From the NCBI RefSeq assembly GCF_016904955.1, contig NZ_JADIKE010000039.1:434001-498000 (forward strand): a stretch of 64,000 nt of DNA. The letters are read 5' to 3'. This document shows, piece after piece, positions 28,555-36,458 of the stretch. A program made the position numbers and the translations under genes. Position 1 is the first letter of the stretch. Each line of letters opens with the position of its first letter. The notes beneath the pieces were generated by a model. That model was not told the origin of the DNA. It ran no database searches and saw only the letters and a program-made list of their open reading frames with translations. This DNA comes from Dyella flava (GTDB lineage Bacteria > Pseudomonadota > Gammaproteobacteria > Xanthomonadales > Rhodanobacteraceae).

Positions 28555-29316
28555 ATGTTTACATTGGTTCGTAAAGTTGGACTATGCATGGTTTTATTCG
28601 CCCTATCTATGCTTTGTCAGGGGCGTGACACGATGGAATTGGCCGGAAAGTCGACGAAGGATGTGTTCCATGATCCTCGCGTCGTAACCCTGATTGATGC
28701 GGTTGCCGACAACGATATGGATAAAGCCAAAGCGCTCCTAGCGGCGGGGAGTGATATCAATGCGACCGGCGAGGCGGGTCTGACGCCACTGATTTGGATG
28801 ATTGGCCAGCACAACAACAAAGCTATTCATGAACTGTTGGAGCTGGGTGCAGACCCCAACAAGCCGTGGCAGCGAGGGGAGGCTCCTGTTTACATAGCTG
28901 CTTCCGGCGGTAACTTGCCGTTGCTGAATATGCTTTTGGACTATCACGGCGATCCTGATTCTCCGGCTCATGGAAGAAGTTCCATGATGATTGCAATGAT
29001 GCAATTGCACTTTGATTGCGCGGAATTGTTGGTCAAACGTGGTGCTGACATCAATTTCCATGATGGCGTTATTTCCAGCATTTTCGCGCCTCTTTCAGTA
29101 GGGCGTTTCGACTGGGTGGTATGGATGCTTGAAAATGGCTATAGCCATGATCTGCAGCAGGCGCGCCGCGGTGTTATCCATCGCGTGGCTTCCAGTACAC
29201 AACTGGAATGGAAGAATAAGGCGTTGGAAATTCTTAATCAGCGCATTGCGGATCAGGCCGAATCGGGGGGCCGAATCGGGGCCACCGGGGCCGAATCGGG
29301 ACCACCCATGAATTAG
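28555..29316 (+). CDS. Exported ankyrin-repeat protein with repeat-derived tail
   Basis: 253 residues from the ATG at 28555, which gives a signal peptide (VGLCMVLFALSMLCQG); a start at 28501 is also open. Ankyrin repeats span about residues 50-190: DNDMDKAKALLAAGSDINAT, TPLIWMIGQHNNKAIHELLE, GEAPVYIAASGGNLPLLNML and DCAELLVKRGADINFHDG. They are protein-binding scaffolds, and in Rhs/toxin islands often protective or accessory proteins. The last residues (GAESGPPMN) and the stop come from the REP-like repeat that recurs at 36816, 37269 and 38292, so the natural end of the gene has been replaced. Confidence 0.75.
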   Translation: MFTLVRKVGLCMVLFALSMLCQGRDTMELAGKSTKDVFHDPRVVTLIDAVADNDMDKAKALLAAGSDINATGEAGLTPLIWMIGQHNNKAIHELLELGADPNKPWQRGEAPVYIAASGGNLPLLNMLLDYHGDPDSPAHGRSSMMIAMMQLHFDCAELLVKRGADINFHDGVISSIFAPLSVGRFDWVVWMLENGYSHDLQQARRGVIHRVASSTQLEWKNKALEILNQRIADQAESGGRIGATGAESGPPMN

Positions 29317-29460
29317 CCCTTCGCTGATGCGGAATCGGGGGCACTCAGGTCAAAGCGAAGCGGGTCAAAGCGAAGCGGGGCCACCCACGGTCAAAGCGGA
29401 GCCAAAGCGGGCAAAGCGAGCAAAGCGGGGCGGCAGCAAAGCGGGGCCACCCATGAATTA
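29262..29460. repeat. REP-like repeat array (GAATCGGGGCCACCCATGAATTAG and CAAAGCG motifs)
   Basis: Three or four partial GAATCGGG units overlap the end of the ankyrin gene. A full GACCACCCATGAATTAG with CCCTTCGCTGATGC follows, then a run of degenerate (G)CAAAGCGAAGCGGG units and a final GGGGCCACCCATGAATTA ending at 29460. The same motif precedes all four transposase copies at 36.8-39.9 kb. Confidence 0.75.
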
Positions 29461-29461
29461 C

Positions 29462-29509
29462 GCTTGCTCGTGCATTGCGCTTGGCGTTTAAATAGTGGAT
29501 GTCCCTGTT
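29462..29509. repeat. 48-bp direct repeat, copy 1
   Basis: It matches 39553-39600 at 45 of 48 positions by eye and includes the ATG of the large Rhs-like gene at 29499, with an in-frame stop two codons upstream. The two copies bracket the toxin cassettes and the intact transposase copies. Confidence 0.75.
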
Positions 29510-32500
29510 TTGTGCTAGTACAACCGGCACCACAACATCAACGTCCGCGCTAACGCCAACGCCGACGCCCGCACCAACGGCGACTCCCGCGCCAGCTCCT
29601 ACGCCGGCACCGACGACCCTTAATCCTTCGCTGGTGGCGAGCCCCGACCTGCTGCCGCCACCGGGTGGTCCATCGCCAAGCCCCACCCCGGCGCCTACGC
29701 CCACGCCAACTCCCACGCCCACTCCGACACCTACCCCGGCGCCCGCACCCACGCCGGCCCCATCCACGACGCCCAACGTCGTTGCCAACTGGTACACCTA
29801 CGATGCGGATGGCCGGGTAGAGATCGCTAACGGCAGTCTGGAGAATGGTCAGATTGTTGTCACCAGCGCGCTCAATTCCGGTGAGAACTGGTACGACGCG
29901 GCAGGCAATGTCATGCAGTACGAGTCCTATCAAACCCTCAACTCGCAGTCGCAAGAGATCGTCCAGAAGGGTTTCTATAATCAACTGAGCCAAATGGTGC
30001 TGGTACAAACGCAGACCGCGTCTGGAAGTGCTTTCGCGAATCAACAGGCCGATAGCTATGACACGGCCGGGCAACTCATCAGCCAGGTCACCTATCAGCT
30101 GCCCGGCAATACGGAAGAAGGCACCTTCGATGGCTCCCTCGTCTCATTCGACGATGGCGGATGGGTCAAGAGCGATGTCGTCTACACTTACAACGCCGAC
30201 GGCGAGCTGACCGACCAGAGTACCTATGCCGAAGAGGCTGCGCAGACCCTGATCAATGAATATGTAACGTCCTCCGGGGTCACCAGCAGCAGCTATGCCA
30301 CGGAAGATCAAGAGATGCCGGGCATGCCCACATCGGTGGGGTCTTGGTCAGATGGCGCACTCCTCCTGGACTCGGAAGTCGAGTACAACTCCTACGATGC
30401 CGACGGCAACCTGATTAGCTACCAGACCTCATACATACCGCAGGAGACGGTGCTCAATCCGAGCGGCACACAGAGCACGGATGACTACACCAATACCTAT
30501 GTATGGCAGAACGCGGCGCTCAACAGCGGCACCGCAGAGACAATCACGAGCGATGGCAGCACCAGTACACAAAGCAACACCAATACGTACAACGACCTGG
30601 GTGAGCTTGTTGCGACCAATGGCGGTGTGAACGGGAGTTCGCAGACCAACTACATGGCATACACCGCCGATGCCCAGCTTCTGCAACAGACCACTACACC
30701 CACTGGTTCCAGCAGCAGCACCAGCGTCATAACGATGTATGCCAACCAGCAAAGTCTCGGTAGCGTCAATAGCGACGGCGCCATCAACGTGCTGGCGACC
30801 ACCGGCGGTTTCACCAACAGCACCAATGGTACGCAGAACTACACGGTGAAAAGTGGCGACACGCTGCAATCGCTGGCGCAGGAGATCTACGGCGATAGCA
30901 ACTACGGCTACATTATTGCGGAGGCCAATGGCCTGGAGCCGGGCAGTTCATTGACGGTAGGGATGACGCTGCAGATTCCGCAAGTCACGACCACGGCCAA
31001 TAACGCAAATACCTTCCAGCCTTCCACGCAAAGTGCCGTTGCCAACGCGGGCCCCTCAGCCTGTGAAACGACGGCGGAAATCGTGGCGGCCTCGATTGAG
31101 ACGGTGCTCAATCAGCAGTCGGCGTTTGCGCAAACGGTGGATCAGGCCGAAGAACAGGAGAGCGTGGCAGCGGCGGCCGCCGCTGCCCAAGCTGCCCGGC
31201 TAGCCGCTGAAAAGGTCGCGAACGGGGCCTATCGCTATGAATATGAGGAGATCCAGCAAACCCTGTCGACGCAAGCCAGCAAAGAGGCTGACCTCGCGAC
31301 CCAGTATGCCCAGGCCTCCCAGCAGGCGCTCGCGCAAGGCAACCAGCAGGCGGCTGCGCAAGCCGCTCAGCAGTCGCTCGCCGCCGCCGCAGCGGCGCAG
31401 CGGGCCATACAGGGGTTGGCTGCTCAGGATCAGCCGGTTCATACGGACCTTTTGTCTGATAGTGGGGCTGTGCCCGACGGTGTGTATGGTACGGACGACG
31501 ACGATAATGACAATTACTACTCGGGTCAGTTGGGAGCGCCTTCTTTTACTCCTGCTCCCCCTAGTGTTTGGGTGCCGCCTGGCTATAGCTTGGGCAGTTG
31601 GGGCAACGGTACGTCACCGGCACCCACTCCCGCGCCAGTATTAGCGCCAGCACCCGTATTACCAACAGCACCAGTACTACCATCGGCACCAGGATTGGGT
31701 CTCACTTTCAATAATCCGCTGCCACCTATACAGGTAAGCCAAAACATTGGGCCTGAGACGATTACTGCTGCGCCGCTGATCGTTCCTTCTGAGTCAGACT
31801 TGAATGATTTGGGGTCTACGATGCCTACGGCGTCGTTGGTTTCATTGGCAGGGAGTGATGTAACTGATCTCGAAGGGGGCTATCCGGCTGGGATTACCTA
31901 TGGCAGCGAGATGCCACTGAACGGTCAAGCAGGTGGCCCGATGGTGGATTTCTGGAATGCGCCGGAAGGCTCGTTGATGGGGGTGGTTAACAATGCAAAC
32001 AGCAGCGGAATATCAACCACAACATATGCAGGTCAAACGAACTTTACTGCTGCTCAGCAGGACGATATCAATAATGATTTAGTGGCTCCCGCTGGAACAG
32101 ATGGGACGATATGGCCCGCTTATGTCGACGCTAATGGCATCGTAGAGCCTGTAGGTGTTCCGGAAACAGTCAATGGTAATCCGGTCACAGTCGACGGCAG
32201 AGATGTTGAGAATATCCTGGGGCCATCGGTAACGGCTGATGTCAACGCTCCCTATGGCTTGGTAGATCCAGATATTGCGGTGACGTTTACGGCACCAGAC
32301 TTGGCCCCGCCTCCGTCTCCCAATCTCTACACCTATAGTAGTCCGGGGGGAGATCAAGCGATTTCATATGCGTCTATTTCTGATTCAATGCCATTGTGGA
32401 CCTTCAATAGTGGTGGTTCATTACAGGACCCATACACGCCCGGAAGCGCTCTCAATCCGCAGCCAGATCTGACGCTTCCGCAAGAAAGCACCCCGTCGGT

Positions 32501-33284
32501 GATTGATCCATTGACTGGCGAATATGGTCCAATGCCGACTGTGGAGGACTCAACACCCTCGTTGTTGGCTCGGCAGGACCAGCAAGCTCAATTGAATAAG
32601 TTGGGCATGTTTTTGTTCTTCAGTAGCCTTCCATCGTATGCTAGTAAGATGGAAGCGCCGGAGTTTGGTCCCGGGCCGTACGCGGAGCCTTATGAACCGT
32701 CTGGACCTAATGTGAGTAGTGTTGATTCAGGCACAGAAGTTGCTCCGACAAATCCAGACGAACCTAACCCAGCAGATGCTGTTAATCCTTCTCCGGCTGA
32801 CGTTAGTGCGACCGTTCCAAATGGTGTAACGGCTAATTCAATAACATTAGATGGATCTTCGGTCTTAAGTAAGAGTGAATTAAATCAACTAAGCTCCTCA
32901 CAAGTTAATGAATATCTCCAGGGTGTTGTAAATAATTTAAATGTCACAACCACCGAAAATCAGGCGGTCTTTTATTCCGGAAGTGGTGCGGGTGCAAGTG
33001 CTCAAGATTTTGCAGCGGCCAATGGGAAGCTTACAATTGAAATGACCCCCGGCGGTGGTTGGCTTAATGACCTGGATTTATTTAATGGTGGTGTGTCCGG
33101 AGTTTCGCAATCACAAGCTCAGAATTTATGGATTCAAGCTTCAAGTAATTATGCGAATGGAGCTTCTGGATCGGTAGTTGGTATTCTTAATAATCCAAAT
33201 CCGTTAGGGATATTTAATACGGTTGAATATCCGTTGCTACAAGCTAACCCGTCTGTCACTAATGTCATTACAGGTGGAAAGTAG
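29499..33284 (+). CDS. Rhs/YD-repeat-like LysM protein with C-terminal toxin candidate (polymorphic toxin)
   Basis: 1261 residues and no signal peptide. Order: Pro-Thr repeat (about 15-90), degenerate YD-like repeats (WYTYDADGRVEI, VVYTYNADGELTD, YNSYDADGNLISY, NTYNDLGELVA; to about 440), a LysM domain (YTVKSGDTLQSLAQEIYGDS, about 447-492), an Ala/Gln-rich helical stretch (about 530-650), a Pro-rich linker with little order, and a compact C-terminus from about 1130 (TENQAVFYSGSGAGA, TIEMTPGGGWLNDL, FNTVEYPLLQANP). This tip is AT-rich and resembles toxin ends of contact-dependent proteins; its activity is not recognised. The start lies in a repeat with no clear ribosome site, so the 5' end may be truncated. 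Confidence 0.75.
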   Translation: MSLFCASTTGTTTSTSALTPTPTPAPTATPAPAPTPAPTTLNPSLVASPDLLPPPGGPSPSPTPAPTPTPTPTPTPTPTPAPAPTPAPSTTPNVVANWYTYDADGRVEIANGSLENGQIVVTSALNSGENWYDAAGNVMQYESYQTLNSQSQEIVQKGFYNQLSQMVLVQTQTASGSAFANQQADSYDTAGQLISQVTYQLPGNTEEGTFDGSLVSFDDGGWVKSDVVYTYNADGELTDQSTYAEEAAQTLINEYVTSSGVTSSSYATEDQEMPGMPTSVGSWSDGALLLDSEVEYNSYDADGNLISYQTSYIPQETVLNPSGTQSTDDYTNTYVWQNAALNSGTAETITSDGSTSTQSNTNTYNDLGELVATNGGVNGSSQTNYMAYTADAQLLQQTTTPTGSSSSTSVITMYANQQSLGSVNSDGAINVLATTGGFTNSTNGTQNYTVKSGDTLQSLAQEIYGDSNYGYIIAEANGLEPGSSLTVGMTLQIPQVTTTANNANTFQPSTQSAVANAGPSACETTAEIVAASIETVLNQQSAFAQTVDQAEEQESVAAAAAAAQAARLAAEKVANGAYRYEYEEIQQTLSTQASKEADLATQYAQASQQALAQGNQQAAAQAAQQSLAAAAAAQRAIQGLAAQDQPVHTDLLSDSGAVPDGVYGTDDDDNDNYYSGQLGAPSFTPAPPSVWVPPGYSLGSWGNGTSPAPTPAPVLAPAPVLPTAPVLPSAPGLGLTFNNPLPPIQVSQNIGPETITAAPLIVPSESDLNDLGSTMPTASLVSLAGSDVTDLEGGYPAGITYGSEMPLNGQAGGPMVDFWNAPEGSLMGVVNNANSSGISTTTYAGQTNFTAAQQDDINNDLVAPAGTDGTIWPAYVDANGIVEPVGVPETVNGNPVTVDGRDVENILGPSVTADVNAPYGLVDPDIAVTFTAPDLAPPPSPNLYTYSSPGGDQAISYASISDSMPLWTFNSGGSLQDPYTPGSALNPQPDLTLPQESTPSVIDPLTGEYGPMPTVEDSTPSLLARQDQQAQLNKLGMFLFFSSLPSYASKMEAPEFGPGPYAEPYEPSGPNVSSVDSGTEVAPTNPDEPNPADAVNPSPADVSATVPNGVTANSITLDGSSVLSKSELNQLSSSQVNEYLQGVVNNLNVTTTENQAVFYSGSGAGASAQDFAAANGKLTIEMTPGGGWLNDLDLFNGGVSGVSQSQAQNLWIQASSNYANGASGSVVGILNNPNPLGIFNTVEYPLLQANPSVTNVITGGK

Positions 33285-33285
33285 T

Positions 33286-33591
33286 ATGAATGATTTCGTA
33301 AAAATTAATGAGCAACACGTGAAAGAGTCATCTGGATATGAGGTCTATTCAGATGGAAGGGACTATTTACGCTTTAAGGATGGCAAGTGTAATTTTCGTA
33401 TCCGACGCGAACTTGGTTGGAATCCAATAACGCGCAAGGGGCATGAGTACATTTACGTAAATGATATTTACGACGAAAATATGGCTAATGTCGCTTTGAC
33501 GCCTGATGAGCGAAACCGCCTCATGGAAAAAGTGGTGGCTGCAATAAAATTCATGGACGACTTCGAGGTAAGCTTTGTGGAGCATGATTAA
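33286..33591 (+). CDS. Putative immunity protein for the Rhs-like toxin tip
   Basis: 101 residues. The ATG at 33286 follows the toxin gene's stop by one base and has AGGTGGAAAG upstream. The protein is small, acidic and AT-rich like the toxin tip (YEVYSDGRDYLRFKDG, YIYVNDIYDENMANV, AIKFMDDFEVSFVEHD). No family is recognised. Position, size and composition are those of a cognate immunity protein. Its stop is directly followed, in the same frame, by the first displaced toxin module. Confidence 0.65.
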   Translation: MNDFVKINEQHVKESSGYEVYSDGRDYLRFKDGKCNFRIRRELGWNPITRKGHEYIYVNDIYDENMANVALTPDERNRLMEKVVAAIKFMDDFEVSFVEHD

Positions 33592-34002
33592 GCATGTGGT
33601 TTATTTAGTGTTCCAAGCGCGGGAGCCGATGCTGCTGATCAGGAAATCCAATTAGTTGGCGGTAGGGCGCCAATCAATAGCAAATACGCCGGGCAGACTT
33701 ATCCGCTGGAAAATTTATCTCCAGAATTGCAGGTAAAATATCCGGACAGTGTCAGTTTTACGCCGCAAGGATTCCCTGACTTCTCGCCGTACTCGGTTGC
33801 CGAGGTACAGCTTGATGGCCTGACCGGAAATTATGCGAACGATGCAGCATTGTCGAATGAGGCAGTTGGCCTCGACGCAACTCCGCAGGGATACGTTTGG
33901 CATCACGTCGAAGATGGTGAAACCATGCAGTTGATCCCTCAAGATATACATAACGCTGTTCGCCATACGGGCGGTGCGGCAGTCATAAGGTACGGCCAAT
34001 GA
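33592..34002 (+). CDS. Displaced toxin C-terminus with HNH/WHH-type nuclease motif (cassette 2), no ATG start
   Basis: Open frame of 136 codons beginning right after the preceding TAA with CGLFSVPSAGADAADQ, the junction shared with the next two cassettes. No ATG is in frame; only a TTG at 33727 could start it. The tip reads YAGQTYPLENLSPELQVKYP, then FTPQGFPDFSPY and GYVWHHVEDGETMQL, IPQDIHNAVRHTGG, the pattern of HNH/Endonuclease VII-like toxins, where WHH and the later H bind metal and catalyse DNA cleavage. It overlaps the next gene by 4 bases (ATGA). Most likely an orphan toxin tip awaiting fusion to an Rhs-type carrier. Confidence 0.65.
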   Translation, partial: ACGLFSVPSAGADAADQEIQLVGGRAPINSKYAGQTYPLENLSPELQVKYPDSVSFTPQGFPDFSPYSVAEVQLDGLTGNYANDAALSNEAVGLDATPQGYVWHHVEDGETMQLIPQDIHNAVRHTGGAAVIRYGQ

Positions 34003-34481
34003 AGATCAACATAAGTAGAGTAGAAGTCCCACCTACAGCGGAACAGATTTCTTCCGCGGAAGCTGCGTTGGGCACAAAATTTACAGTTGAGTATCTCGAC
34101 TTCCTTTTGAAGTTCAACGGCGCTGTGCCGGATGCGAACGTATTTCGTATTTCTGATCAAAATAGTGCTGGAGTGAATGCGTTTTTACCGATTGAAAAAG
34201 TTCCCTACGAGGCGAGCCTTATGGATAAGGACGTTGCAGCGGACTTTTTTCCAATCGCATATGCAGAGGGTGGCAACTATGTATGTATGCCGCTTTCATC
34301 AAGCAAGAATTCGGGCGTCTATTTTTTGGATCACGAAATACCGGGATTGGAGTCGCTCACCAAGCTTGCTGCATCATTAAACGATTTCTTGGATCTACTA
34401 CGACCAATCGATCGTAATGAAGTCAAGTTGAAGCCTGGTCAAGTAAAGAAGGCGTGGATTGATCCAAGCTTTTTGAAGTGA
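33999..34481 (+). CDS. SMI1/KNR4 family immunity protein (cassette 2)
   Basis: 160 residues with the SMI1/KNR4 (SUKH) layout: PPTAEQISSAEAALGTKFTV, EYLDFLLKFNGAVPDANVF, DFFPIAYAEGGNYVCMPL and a SGVYFLDHE strand. SUKH proteins are the commonest immunity proteins against nuclease toxins. This matches its partner, the HNH-type tip with which it overlaps by 4 bases. A terminator hairpin follows at 34492-34517. Confidence 0.85.
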   Translation: MKINISRVEVPPTAEQISSAEAALGTKFTVEYLDFLLKFNGAVPDANVFRISDQNSAGVNAFLPIEKVPYEASLMDKDVAADFFPIAYAEGGNYVCMPLSSSKNSGVYFLDHEIPGLESLTKLAASLNDFLDLLRPIDRNEVKLKPGQVKKAWIDPSFLK

Positions 34482-34491
34482 CAAGGAACAT

Positions 34492-34517
34492 AAAAGCCCG
34501 CCATGTGCGGGCTTTTT
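34492..34517 (+). terminator. Terminator hairpin that doubles as a toxin junction
   Basis: AAAAGCCCGC (34492-34501), loop CATGT, GCGGGC (34507-34512) and five T. The right arm and T-tract are read as Cys-Gly-Leu-Phe in the next toxin module. Confidence 0.85.
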
Positions 34518-34940
34518 GTTGTTCCAAGCACGACAGTCGACACTGCGGGATCTGATATCCACCCTGACATCCTTGCTGCTCAACAAGATCAGATTAATTC
34601 TGGTTACAACCCAGATAACTGGACCATGACAACATTGCCGAAAGGAAGCCTCGTATACGGAGGCTTGCCAGGTCAGTCCGCTTACTACACAACAGAGCAG
34701 ACACTTCTGGATGGCAACTTTGATAGTGCGACCATATTTGACAGTCTTCAGGTGGCTCCACATCCTGAATTTGGTTACCGACCGGAAATGGGCGTCTATC
34801 AAGTTTTGGAAGATACGCAGGTTCCAACGGGTCAGGCTCTAGCAAACCCGGGTATTGGCTCGGGTGGAGCGCAGCAATTCTTCTTCGGCAATTACGGAAC
34901 GCAATTGCAGCTAATCAATCAGATTCCTTTGGGGAAGTGA
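34503..34940 (+). CDS. Displaced toxin C-terminus (cassette 3), fold not recognised
   Basis: 145 residues beginning MCGLFVVPSTTVDTAG; the ATG lies in the loop of the upstream terminator hairpin and has no ribosome site. After a short linker the toxin domain carries LPKGSLVYGGLPGQSAYYTT, LQVAPHPEFGYRPEMGVYQV, and GSGGAQQFFFGNYGTQLQLI. The Gly-rich and aromatic motifs recall toxin ends of filamentous haemagglutinin-type proteins, and the closing GGAQQFFFGNY could be compared with NAD-glycohydrolase (TNT-like) domains, but I do not recognise a family with certainty. It ends one base before its immunity gene. Confidence 0.6.
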   Translation: MCGLFVVPSTTVDTAGSDIHPDILAAQQDQINSGYNPDNWTMTTLPKGSLVYGGLPGQSAYYTTEQTLLDGNFDSATIFDSLQVAPHPEFGYRPEMGVYQVLEDTQVPTGQALANPGIGSGGAQQFFFGNYGTQLQLINQIPLGK

Positions 34941-34941
34941 G

Positions 34942-35205
34942 ATGAAGATCCAATCAGTTTCTATTGCAAGTGCTGTCCAAATTGCGATTGAAGAAGGAAA
35001 TGCCGTGAAGGAAATTTCCGAAGGATGGACAAAGGTTGCTCAGGTGGTTCATATGACGGGCAAAATGTCTTCTGATACGCAAAGAAGGATTGAGTCCGAA
35101 GTGCCATCGCTTCGCTATTGGGAGTCAGCTGCGACTCCTCAGAATCCAGCAGCCGAAGGTTTCATATCTGATCAGGATAAAGTCGGGCTCTCTTTCCCTA
35201 GATAG
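34942..35205 (+). CDS. Putative immunity protein (cassette 3)
   Basis: 87 residues. The ATG at 34942 is one base past the toxin stop, with GGGGAAGTGAG as ribosome site. The sequence (SIASAVQIAIEEGNAVKEIS, WTKVAQVVHMTGKM, RIESEVPSLRYWES) matches no family I recognise. It is assigned by position and size. A terminator hairpin at 35227-35250 follows. Confidence 0.55.
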   Translation: MKIQSVSIASAVQIAIEEGNAVKEISEGWTKVAQVVHMTGKMSSDTQRRIESEVPSLRYWESAATPQNPAAEGFISDQDKVGLSFPR

Positions 35206-35226
35206 CAACACTTTTAGCATATTCGA

Positions 35227-35250
35227 CGCCCGCCTAATGCGGGCGTTTTG
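35227..35250 (+). terminator. Second terminator hairpin that doubles as a toxin junction
   Basis: CGCCCGC (35227-35233), loop CTAAT, GCGGGCG (35239-35245), then TTTTG. The right arm is read as Cys-Gly-Arg-Phe in the next toxin module. Confidence 0.8.
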
Positions 35251-35672
35251 TTGTTCCAAACAGTGCAGTTGATGCGACGGCAGGTGGATCTGGATCTCCG
35301 TCGCAGTTGGTCAGTGGTCAAGCAGCCGAGGCTCAGCAGCTTGCAGCGTTGAATTCAACAGGGAAGGTTCCTTTTACCCCAACGCCAGATCAAGTAAACA
35401 GCGCGGCGTTCCAGGTAATCGTTGGTCCAGCTCAGTACACGGCCAGTGGTGATCTGGTGAGTACGATTTACGATGGTTTGAATGCAGATGGTCTTGCAGA
35501 GATCAAGACTGGATCTAGTACGCTCGACTCTTCTTATCAACTGAGGTTGCAGACATATGGGGCGCTTGTTAACGATACGCCGTTGACGATCTATACAAGC
35601 CGACCGGTCAATCCAACTTTCCAGAACTACCTCAATAACTGGGGAGTGTCTGTTCAACCCTTGCCGTATTGA
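35238..35672 (+). CDS. Displaced toxin C-terminus with restriction-endonuclease-like motif (cassette 4), no ATG start
   Basis: Frame of 144 codons opening directly after a TAA (35235-35237) with CGRFVVPNSAVDATAG, the same junction as cassettes 2 and 3. No in-frame ATG; a TTG at 35307 is the first alternative start. The tip contains FQVIVGPAQYTASGDLVSTI, DGLNADGLAEIKTGSSTLD, and YQLRLQTYGALVNDTPLTIY. The D..(A)EIKTG pattern followed by a Q..Y helix is that of PD-(D/E)xK (restriction-endonuclease fold) toxins, which cut DNA. Probably an orphan tip, translated only after recombination or weakly from TTG. Confidence 0.65.
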   Translation, partial: CGRFVVPNSAVDATAGGSGSPSQLVSGQAAEAQQLAALNSTGKVPFTPTPDQVNSAAFQVIVGPAQYTASGDLVSTIYDGLNADGLAEIKTGSSTLDSSYQLRLQTYGALVNDTPLTIYTSRPVNPTFQNYLNNWGVSVQPLPY

Positions 35673-35682
35673 GGTGACTGTT

Positions 35683-35934
35683 ATGGAAGTTAAAGTTACA
35701 AAACACCAAGTTGCTCGGAGTGCAATGCCTGATGCAGAGGCATTCAACAGGATGTACTTGATCAAGAATGTGACGCGACTTAGATCCACCTATCAGATAC
35801 GGTTGCTTGCGTTTAGGGCTGTCGAAAAAGGTATGCAGCTAATTTTGCGCGTTCCAGAAGCGTGCGTCTTCGACGATTCCCTAAACGAGCTGATAAAGAA
35901 GTGCGGCAAGTCTGTGGCAAGGGAGAACTACTGA
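35683..35934 (+). CDS. Putative immunity protein (cassette 4)
   Basis: 83 residues. The ATG at 35683 has GAGGTG 7-12 bases upstream, better than the GTG at 35674. The protein (VKVTKHQVARSAMPDAEAFN, LRSTYQIRLLAFRAVEKGMQ, LIKKCGKSVAREN) is small and basic, with no recognised family. It lies 10 bases after the REase-like tip and overlaps the next gene by one base (TGATG). Confidence 0.55.
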   Translation: MEVKVTKHQVARSAMPDAEAFNRMYLIKNVTRLRSTYQIRLLAFRAVEKGMQLILRVPEACVFDDSLNELIKKCGKSVARENY

Positions 35935-36347
35935 TGGGCCTTTACTTGTGCGCATTTGACGGCGACGAAGAGATTGACGGCGTTGAGGTGGGTTCTTACG
36001 CAGATTTCAATTTCTTCAGGGACGCGGTTATTGCTGCGGTGGAGGAAGGAGAGCGTGGAAGTCGATGCCCAACACTGGTAAGTCATCATGACAGTGATGG
36101 TGAATGGTCTCCCGAAGAAGCCTCGCGCCTTATTGGCGAGTTCGACCTGATAGGGAAGGCCTTGAGTGAGTTGCCGCCGGTGGAATTTAACTCTCCATGG
36201 AAGGGGAAGGTGGCTTCTTCGCTTGGTTTGAAACCAAAGAGCTTACTCGACTGCTTTTTTGATGTAGATGGAGAGCCTTTGGTGGATCGGCTTCGTGGTC
36301 TAGCTGAAAAAAGTATTCGGAAAGGTGTTCCGATCCTCTTTCAGTAG
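35934..36347 (+). CDS. Imm70-like immunity protein
   Basis: 137 residues starting MGLYLCAFDGDEEIDGVEVG, with DFNFFRDAVIAAVEEGERGS, RCPTLVSHHDSDGEWSPEEA and LSELPPVEFNSPWKG. This pattern fits the Imm70 immunity family. It has no toxin of its own next to it, being second after the REase-like tip, so it is either a second protector in cassette 4 or what remains of a fifth cassette. Its start overlaps the previous stop by one base, so the pair is co-translated. Confidence 0.7.
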   Translation: MGLYLCAFDGDEEIDGVEVGSYADFNFFRDAVIAAVEEGERGSRCPTLVSHHDSDGEWSPEEASRLIGEFDLIGKALSELPPVEFNSPWKGKVASSLGLKPKSLLDCFFDVDGEPLVDRLRGLAEKSIRKGVPILFQ

Positions 36348-36458
36348 CATCTTTGAAAGCATCTGTCTTGCGCTGTTTCTCATTGGCGGTTTGCCGCGAT
36401 AACGGCTCCAGGTTCCGCTTTGTGTTTGGCCAGTCATGATGAAATGGGGCTCAATGCC

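Noticed and set aside
29345..30074. Minus-strand frames rich in Gly/Val repeats opposite the Pro-Thr repeat
   Set aside because: They are the reverse reading of the ACC/CCG codon repeats of the Rhs-like gene.
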